The position numbers were made by a program, and so were the translations under genes. Positions 58,390 through 64,000 of a DNA stretch of 64,000 bases are shown here, piece by piece. The stretch's first letter is position 1; every line of letters begins with the position of its first letter. The stretch lies in assembly GCF_014199915.1 (NCBI RefSeq), contig NZ_JACHOO010000009.1:114541-178540 (forward strand), written 5' to 3'. Below the pieces are notes generated by a model. That model worked only from the letters and a program-made list of their open reading frames with translations, searched no databases and was not told the origin of the DNA. This DNA is from Prosthecomicrobium pneumaticum. Its GTDB lineage: Bacteria; Pseudomonadota; Alphaproteobacteria; Rhizobiales; Kaistiaceae.

Positions 58390-60846
58390 ATGATGAACCT
58401 CGCCGAATACCGCCGCACCGCTACTCGCCTCGCAGATTTCCTGCCTTGGGTCGCGCTTGTTGGCCAAGGAGTTGTTCTGAACAAGGACGGCTCATTTCAA
58501 CGCAGCGCAAGCTTTCGTGGTCCAGATCTCGACTCCGCTGTTGCAGCGGAACTGGTTGGCGTGACGGCAAGGCTTAACAACGCTTTCCGCCGTCTCGGTT
58601 CGGGCTGGGCGATTTTTGTAGAGGCGCAGCGCTACCCCTCCAACCGCTATCCGGACAGCATCTTTCCCGATCCCGCGTCTGCGTTGCTCGATGCCGAGCG
58701 CAAGGCTGATTTCGAGGAAGAAGGCGCACATTTCGAGTCCCGCTATGTCCTCACGTTCGCTTGGCTGCCGCCGGCCGAGGATGCCGCGCGCGCGGAGACT
58801 TGGCTCTACGAGGGAAGGGAACGGTCAGGTGTCGACCCTCACGAGATTCTGCGAGCCTTCGTCGACCGCACCGACCGTGTGCTCGCGCTGCTCCACGGCT
58901 TCATGAAGGAATGCCGTTGGCTGGATGACAGCGAGACGCTGACCTACCTGCATTCCTGCGTTTCCACCAAGCGCCATCGTGTCCGTGTTCCCGAGACACC
59001 GATGTATCTCGATGCGCTGCTGGCCGACCAGCCTCTCACCGGAGGCCTTGAGCCTCGTCTCGGCGATCAGCACCTGCGCACACTCACCATCGTAGGCTTC
59101 CCGACCGCGACGACGCCCGGCATCCTCGACGAGCTGAACCGGCTCGCATTCCCCTATCGTTGGGCAACACGTGCGATCCTGCTCGACAAGACCGACGCGA
59201 CCAAGCTGCTCACCCGCATCAGGCGGCAATGGTTCGCAAAGCGGAAAAGCATTGCGGCCATCGTCAAGGAAGTCATGACGAACGAGGCTTCGGTCCTCGT
59301 AGATACCGACGCCGCCAACAAGGCCGCCGACGCCGACATGGCCCTTCAGGAGCTCGGCGCGGATCTCGCCGGCATGGCCTACGTGACGGCTACGATTACG
59401 GTATGGGACGGCGATCCACGCGTAGCCGACGAGAAGCTGCGCCTCGTCGAGAAGGTGATCCAGAGCCGCGACTTCACCGCAATACTCGAGAGCGTCAACG
59501 CAGTCGACGCCTGGCTCGGGAGCCTTCCCGGCCATCTGTACGCCAACGTCCGGCAGCCGCCAATCTCGACGCTCAACCTGGCGCACATAATTCCACTCTC
59601 GGCTGTCTGGGCCGGCTCCGCTCAAGATGAGCACTTCAAAGCGCCGCCGCTGTTCTTCGGCAAGACCGAGGGAAGCACGCCGTTCCGCTTTTCGCTCCAC
59701 GTCGGCGACGTGGGCCACACGCTGATCGTGGGGCCAACCGGCTCCGGCAAATCGGTGTTGCTCGCGCTGATGGCGCTGCAATTTCGACGCTACGATCGCA
59801 GCCAGGTTTTCGCCTTTGATTTCGGCGGTTCGATCCGCGCCGCCGCGCTCGCAATGGGCGGAGACTGGCACGACCTCGGAGGCGGCCTCACGGAAGGTTC
59901 CGAAACCTCCGTCTCTCTCCAGCCGCTTGCACGCATCCACGACACCTATGAGCGAGCCTGGGCAGCCGATTGGATCGTCGCCATCCTAATGCGCGAAGGC
60001 ATCGCGATTACTCCGGAAGTCAAGGAGCACATCTGGACGGCGCTGACCTCTCTTGCCTCCGCCCCTGTCGAGGAGCGGACCATTACCGGCCTGACGGTGC
60101 TGCTCCAATCAAACGACCTCAAGCAGGCAATTCGACCCTATTGCATTGGAGGCCCCTATGGCCGCCTGCTGGACGCGGAATTCGAGCATCTGGGTTCGGC
60201 CGCTGTTCTGGCCTTTGAGATCGAGGGTCTTGTCGGGAGCGGAGGGGCGCCGGCTGTTCTGTCCTACCTGTTTCATCGCATCTCCGACAGGCTCGACGGC
60301 TCGCCGACCCTGCTCATCATCGACGAGGGGTGGCTGGCGCTAAACGATCCCGGCTTTGCCAAGCAGCTCACCGAGTGGCTGGTCACGCTCCGCAAGAAGA
60401 ACGCGTCTGTCGTCTTCGCAACCCAGTCGCTTGCACAGATTGAGAAGAGCACGATCGCTGCCGAAATCGTCGACAGTTGCCACACGCGGCTGCTGTTGCC
60501 CAACGACCGGGCGATCGAACCGCAGATCACCAGCATTTATCGCCGGTTTGGGCTCAATGATCGCCAGATAGAGATTCTCGCGCGAGCCACGCCGAAACGA
60601 GACTACTACTGCCAATCCCGACGCGGCAATCGCCTTTTCGAGCTGGGTCTCTCCGACGTGGGCCTCGCCCTCTGCGCCGCATCCGCAAAGGATGATCAGG
60701 CGCTGATTGCCAGCATCCTGGCTGAGCACGGCCGGGAGGGGTTCCTCCCTGCGTGGCTCGAAGCTCGCGGCGTGAGCTGGGCCGTCGATCTCCTTCCTAA
60801 CTTCCCGACGCTCCTCCCCGAACCCTCAAAGGAGGCTCAACCATGA
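58390..60846 (+). CDS. trbE: TrbE, VirB4-type ATPase
   Basis: 818 residues. The opening MMNLAEYRRTATRLADFLPW is typical. Walker A VGPTGSGKSVLL is near 447 and Walker B LLIIDEGWLAL near 641. It is the large inner-membrane-associated motor of the conjugation channel. The stop overlaps the trbJ start (ATGA). No lesion seen. Confidence 0.93.
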   Translation: MMNLAEYRRTATRLADFLPWVALVGQGVVLNKDGSFQRSASFRGPDLDSAVAAELVGVTARLNNAFRRLGSGWAIFVEAQRYPSNRYPDSIFPDPASALLDAERKADFEEEGAHFESRYVLTFAWLPPAEDAARAETWLYEGRERSGVDPHEILRAFVDRTDRVLALLHGFMKECRWLDDSETLTYLHSCVSTKRHRVRVPETPMYLDALLADQPLTGGLEPRLGDQHLRTLTIVGFPTATTPGILDELNRLAFPYRWATRAILLDKTDATKLLTRIRRQWFAKRKSIAAIVKEVMTNEASVLVDTDAANKAADADMALQELGADLAGMAYVTATITVWDGDPRVADEKLRLVEKVIQSRDFTAILESVNAVDAWLGSLPGHLYANVRQPPISTLNLAHIIPLSAVWAGSAQDEHFKAPPLFFGKTEGSTPFRFSLHVGDVGHTLIVGPTGSGKSVLLALMALQFRRYDRSQVFAFDFGGSIRAAALAMGGDWHDLGGGLTEGSETSVSLQPLARIHDTYERAWAADWIVAILMREGIAITPEVKEHIWTALTSLASAPVEERTITGLTVLLQSNDLKQAIRPYCIGGPYGRLLDAEFEHLGSAAVLAFEIEGLVGSGGAPAVLSYLFHRISDRLDGSPTLLIIDEGWLALNDPGFAKQLTEWLVTLRKKNASVVFATQSLAQIEKSTIAAEIVDSCHTRLLLPNDRAIEPQITSIYRRFGLNDRQIEILARATPKRDYYCQSRRGNRLFELGLSDVGLALCAASAKDDQALIASILAEHGREGFLPAWLEARGVSWAVDLLPNFPTLLPEPSKEAQP

Positions 60847-61610
60847 GCACCCGCCAATCCCGCTCGCGCGCGGCACTCCTCGCCGCCACCATCTTCTCGC
60901 TTCCAATGTCGCTTGTGCCGCCGGCGATCACGCCCGCGTCGGCGCAGTGGATCGTCTACGACCCGACGAACTACGTGCAGAACGTGCTTCAGGCGGCACG
61001 CGCGCTTGAGCAGATCAACAATCAGATCACCTCGCTTCAGAACGAAGCGCAGATGTTGATCAACCAGGCAAGGAATCTCGCCAGCCTGCCGTACTCCTCG
61101 CTCCAGCGGCTGCAACAGTCGATCCAGCGGACCCAGCAGCTCCTCGGCCAAGCGCAGAACATCGCCTTCGACGTCCAGCAGATCGACCAGGCGTTTCAGA
61201 CGACGTATGGCAGTGCCTCGCTGTCCGCGTCCGACCAGCAGCTCATCGCCGACGCCCGCACCCGATGGCAGAACACCGTGGGCGGCTTGCAGGACGCGAT
61301 GCGCGTCCAGGCGACGGTGGTCGGCAACCTCGACACTAACCGCGCCGAGATGTCAGCCCTCGTCGGCCAGAGCCAGGGTGCGACCGGCGCCCTGCAAGCC
61401 GCCCAGGCTGGCAACCAGATCCTCGCCCTTCAAGCGCAACAGCTTGCAGACCTCACCGCCGTTGTGGCCGCTGACGGCCGCGCCCGCGCGCTCGCAGAAG
61501 CCGAGCGCGCGGCCGCCGCGGAGCAGGGCCGCGAGCAGCGCCGGAGGTTTCTCACTCCCGGCTCCGGCTACCAGCCCGGCAACGCCAGCATGTTCCCCGC
61601 AGGAAACTGA
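60843..61610 (+). CDS. trbJ: TrbJ, VirB5-like pilus-associated protein
   Basis: 255 residues. A signal peptide is followed by QWIVYDPTNYVQNVLQAARA, the TrbJ signature. A long Gln-rich helical region then runs to the C-terminus (FLTPGSGYQPGNASMFP). It is exported and helps build the pilus tip. Confidence 0.9.
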   Translation: MSTRQSRSRAALLAATIFSLPMSLVPPAITPASAQWIVYDPTNYVQNVLQAARALEQINNQITSLQNEAQMLINQARNLASLPYSSLQRLQQSIQRTQQLLGQAQNIAFDVQQIDQAFQTTYGSASLSASDQQLIADARTRWQNTVGGLQDAMRVQATVVGNLDTNRAEMSALVGQSQGATGALQAAQAGNQILALQAQQLADLTAVVAADGRARALAEAERAAAAEQGREQRRRFLTPGSGYQPGNASMFPAGN

Positions 61611-61619
61611 GACCTCGCT

Positions 61620-61982
61620 ATGGACGGAAAGATGCTCGCCCGGCTCGGTGCCGTCGCCTTCGTTGCCGTCGCAATCACCGCGACGGTCGTCGAGCTGACC
61701 CGGAAGGAGGAGCGGCCGGAGATGGAGTCCGCCCGTCCGGCGCAGACAAACGCGTTGGACCCGCTGAACGCCGAACTGTTCCGTTGTCAGAGCCTCGGAG
61801 AGGCCGGTCCGCGCGATCCCGCATGCCTGCGCGCCTGGGCTGAGAGCCGCCGACGCTTCCTGACGCCTGGGACGGGCAACACGACAGCGGATCGAGAACA
61901 GTCACGAGCGCCCGCCGAAGGCTCATCCGCGAGCGAAGCGCGCCGTCGTGAAGCGGCGCCGCAGACCGAGGACGCCGAGTAG
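61620..61982 (+). CDS. trbK: TrbK-alt-like putative entry-exclusion protein
   Basis: 120 residues. One N-terminal membrane segment (LGAVAFVAVAITATVVEL) is followed by the TrbK-alt pattern NAELFRCQSLGEAG...DPACLRAWAESRRRF with two conserved Cys. The tail is charged and variable. It probably stops redundant transfer into a host that already has the element. Confidence 0.82.
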   Translation: MDGKMLARLGAVAFVAVAITATVVELTRKEERPEMESARPAQTNALDPLNAELFRCQSLGEAGPRDPACLRAWAESRRRFLTPGTGNTTADREQSRAPAEGSSASEARRREAAPQTEDAE

Positions 61983-61986
61983 CGCC

Positions 61987-63339
61987 ATGGGGGGCACGGG
62001 GGTCATCGATCATTTCCTGGAGGTCTTCACCCGCTACATCGACAGCGGTTTCGGCCTGTTGGGCGGCGAGGTCGCATTCATCGCGACAACGCTGATCGTG
62101 ATCGACGTGACGCTCGCGGCGCTGTTCTGGAGTTGGGGCGCGGACGACGACATCATCGCCAGGCTAGTCAAGAAAACATTGTTCGTCGGTGTCTTCGCCT
62201 ACATCATCGGCAATTGGAACAATCTCGCCCGCATCGTCTTCGAGTCCTTTGCCGGCCTCGGCCTCAAGGCTTCCGGCACCGGCTTCTCGACCACCGATCT
62301 GCTACGCCCCGGCCGTGTTGCGCAGACCGGCCTCGACGCCGGACGGCCGCTGCTTGACTCGATCTCCGGCCTCATGGGCTACTGGTCGTTCTTCGAGAAC
62401 TTCATTCAGATTGCGTGCCTCTTCCTCGCCTGGGCGCTCGTACTGCTCGCCTTCTTCATCCTCGCCGTGCAGTTGTTCGTGACGCTCATCGAGTTCAAGC
62501 TCACTACGCTTGCCGGCTTTATGCTCATCCCATTCGGGCTGTTCGGCCAGTCCGCCTTCATGGCCGAGCGTGTGCTCGGCAACGTCATCAGCTCCGGCAT
62601 CAAGGTGCTGGTGCTCGCCGTGATTATCGGCATCGGTTCGACGCTGTTCGGCGAGTTCACCGCAGGCTTCGGTGGCGCCAGCCCGACGATCGATCAGGCC
62701 ATGGCGATCGTGCTGGCGGCGCTGTCACTGCTCGGCCTCGGGATATTCGGTCCTGGGATCGCAAGCGGCATTGTCTCGGGCGGCCCACAACTTAGCGCCG
62801 GGGCCGCCGTCGGCACGGGCCTCGCGGCTGGTGGCGCCGCCGTCGCCGCAGGCGCGGCCGGCGGATTTGCGGTACGTGGCGGCGCTGCGGCCCTATCTGG
62901 CACGGCCGCCGCCGCCCGCGGCGGAGCAGCCGTGGCGGGAGGCGCGGCAACTGCCTACAGCCTTGGTGCTGCCGGGCAATCCGGCGCTGCCGGCGTGGCT
63001 TCGGGCCTTGGTGGCGTCGCCCGCGCCGCCGGCAGCGCGGCCGCCTCGCCGCTCCGTCGTGCTGCGACCCGCGCTGCCGACAGCATGCGAGCCAGCTACG
63101 CGCGAGGCGCTCAGTCCGCTTTCGAAGCGGCGGGCGGCGCATCGACCATGGGGAGCGTCGGCGGCAGCGCTGCCCAGGCACCGTCTGCGCCCACGTCTGA
63201 AGGTCCGCCGGCTTGGGCCCGCCGCATGAAACGCTCTCAGCACATGTCGCACGGCGTGATGGCCGCCGCTCACGCGATCCGCAGCGGCGACAGCCATGGC
63301 GGCGGCGCCTCCGTCAACCTCTCCCAGCGAGACCAATGA
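61987..63339 (+). CDS. trbL: TrbL, VirB6-like channel protein
   Basis: 450 residues from the ATG at 61987. Six or so membrane segments lie between residues 20 and 270 (VIDHFLEVFTRYIDSGFG, AFIATTLIVIDVTLAALFW, FILAVQLFVTLIEFKLTTLA). A long Ala/Gly-rich tail follows. The stop overlaps the trbF start (ATGA). Confidence 0.92.
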   Translation: MGGTGVIDHFLEVFTRYIDSGFGLLGGEVAFIATTLIVIDVTLAALFWSWGADDDIIARLVKKTLFVGVFAYIIGNWNNLARIVFESFAGLGLKASGTGFSTTDLLRPGRVAQTGLDAGRPLLDSISGLMGYWSFFENFIQIACLFLAWALVLLAFFILAVQLFVTLIEFKLTTLAGFMLIPFGLFGQSAFMAERVLGNVISSGIKVLVLAVIIGIGSTLFGEFTAGFGGASPTIDQAMAIVLAALSLLGLGIFGPGIASGIVSGGPQLSAGAAVGTGLAAGGAAVAAGAAGGFAVRGGAAALSGTAAAARGGAAVAGGAATAYSLGAAGQSGAAGVASGLGGVARAAGSAAASPLRRAATRAADSMRASYARGAQSAFEAAGGASTMGSVGGSAAQAPSAPTSEGPPAWARRMKRSQHMSHGVMAAAHAIRSGDSHGGGASVNLSQRDQ

Positions 63340-63910
63340 TGTTCAAACGGCCATCGACACACTACGGAAAGACTCCCGTACCCGAGACACCATACCAGCG
63401 CGCCGCTCAGGTCTGGGACGAGCGGATTGGCTCGGCTCGCGTGCAGGCAAAGAACTGGCGCCTGATGGCGTTCGGCTGCCTGTTCCTGTCCGCTGGATTT
63501 GCCGCAGCGCTCGTCTGGCAGTCTGCCCGTGGCACCGTGGTGCCTTGGGTGGTTCAGGTCGACAATCTCGGCCAAGCCCAGGCCGTTGCGCCCGCCGTCG
63601 CGGAGTACCGCCCCACCGATCCGCAGATCGCCTACCACCTTGCGCGCTTCATCGAGCAGGTCCGTGGCCTGCCTGCCGACCCCATCGTCGTGCGCCAGAA
63701 CTGGCTGCGGGCCTATGAATTCACCACCGATCGAGGTGCCGCAGCGTTGAACGACTACGCTAGGGCGAACGATCCCTTCACGCGCGTCGGCCGGCAGCAG
63801 GTCGCAGTCGAAGTCTCCAGCGTGATCCGCGCCTCGCCCGACAGCTTCCGCGTCGCCTGGACCGAACGCCGCTACGAGAACGGCCAACTCGCGGCGACCG
63901 AGCGTTGGCC
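63336..63910 (+). pseudogene. trbF: trbF (VirB8-like), interrupted by an insertion sequence
   Basis: About 191 codons of TrbF are readable from the ATG at 63336. An N-terminal cytoplasmic part with TPYQRAAQVWDERIGSARVQ, a single membrane segment (LMAFGCLFLSAGFAAALVW) and most of the VirB8-like periplasmic domain are present. After LAATERW (TGG at 63906-63908) the family's usual continuation (an aromatic/aliphatic strand, then NPLGIYV...) is replaced by unrelated sequence that is the end of an insertion sequence. The last 35-45 residues of the domain are therefore split off. TrbF is an essential scaffold of the channel. Confidence 0.75.
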
Positions 63911-64000
63911 TGCTGCCGGTTTCGTGGACACCGAGATTGGGTGTTTCATGAAGCCGGAGGTGGCAGATGCAGCGACGGAAGTTTTCGCGGGAGTTCAAGG
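63911..64000 (+). mobile_element. Left end of an IS3-family-like insertion sequence (partial)
   Basis: The sequence changes abruptly after 63910 to TGCTGCCGGTTTCGTGGACA, which resembles IS3-family terminal repeats (TG start, GTGGACA core). It is followed about 55 bases on by a ribosome site and the start of a transposase OrfA-like frame. The element continues past the window. Confidence 0.65.
63967..64000 (+). CDS. Transposase OrfA, first codons (partial)
   Basis: ATG at 63967 with GGAGGTG upstream encodes MQRRKFSREFK before the window ends. This is the common opening of IS3-family OrfA (helix-turn-helix) proteins. Only 11 residues are visible. Confidence 0.6.
   Translation, partial: MQRRKFSREFK

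Noticed and set aside
1..64000. tRNA or rRNA genes and an attachment site at a tRNA end
   Set aside because: No cloverleaf or rRNA-like sequence was noticed in the window, so element boundaries and attachment sites are probably outside it.

Overview
The window is GC-rich (roughly two thirds G+C) with alphaproteobacterial gene content, most like an integrative conjugative element or related plasmid of Rhizobiales or Sphingomonadales. The conjugation half has the gene set and order known from ICEs such as ICEMlSymR7A of Mesorhizobium: QseC/QseM/FseA-like regulators, an RdfS-like excisionase factor, RepA/ParA, TraF, an RlxS-like relaxase, TraG and Trb. The species cannot be fixed from the sequence.

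Region 1 (1-27,600) is a defence island. It opens with a decayed AbiEi/AbiEii locus replaced by a C2H2 zinc-finger gene (50-1923). A four-gene set that I cannot assign follows (2118-5004: STAS-like + winged helix, a small protein, a Cys-rich protein, and a convergent GHKL ATPase). Next is a two-gene SPARSA system (5144-8409: SIR2-APAZ and short Argonaute). On the minus strand (24,752 down to 8,851) lies a class 1-like DISARM locus, drmD-drmMI-drmA-drmB. It is headed by a GNAT/DUF1778 toxin-antitoxin pair and split between drmMI and drmA by a HEPN-like gene, an XRE-ImmA/IrrE metallopeptidase regulator with its own promoter/operator, and a PIN-like gene. No drmC is visible. A divergent HipBA-like module with a third, apparently frameshifted gene ends the island (24,896-27,593).

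Region 2 (27,752-31,516) looks like a passenger-carrying IS1182-type element. Perfect 18-bp terminal inverted repeats flanked by CCCC on both sides enclose a degenerate alpha/beta hydrolase, a DmeR/RcnR-type Ni/Co regulator, a DmeF-like cation exporter and the transposase.

Region 3 (31,616-45,915) is the conserved ICE maintenance segment: ArdC, DUF2958, a large ParB-like protein, small hypothetical genes, DUF4326, a giant methylase/strawberry-notch helicase, a Toprim protein, DUF2493 and DUF736. Several genes follow structured leaders of two kinds. One is a nested hairpin before ardC, parB and the sno-like gene. The other is a larger element before the DUF2493 and DUF736 genes. Both show compensatory changes between copies, so they look like real RNA elements.

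Region 4 (46,036-52,425) is transfer control and DNA processing: a QseC-like repressor with operator repeats, a QseM-like DUF2285 protein, an FseA-like activator split across a probable programmed +1 frameshift, an excisionase factor, RepA with three iterons, ParA, an RHH protein, DUF2840, the TraF peptidase, a second DUF736, a lytic transglycosylase and a candidate oriT.

Region 5 (52,426-64,000) holds the relaxase, the TraG coupling protein and trbBCDEJKLF. trbF is broken near its 3' end by the left end of an IS3-family-like element that runs off the window, so this copy of the transfer apparatus may be inactive.
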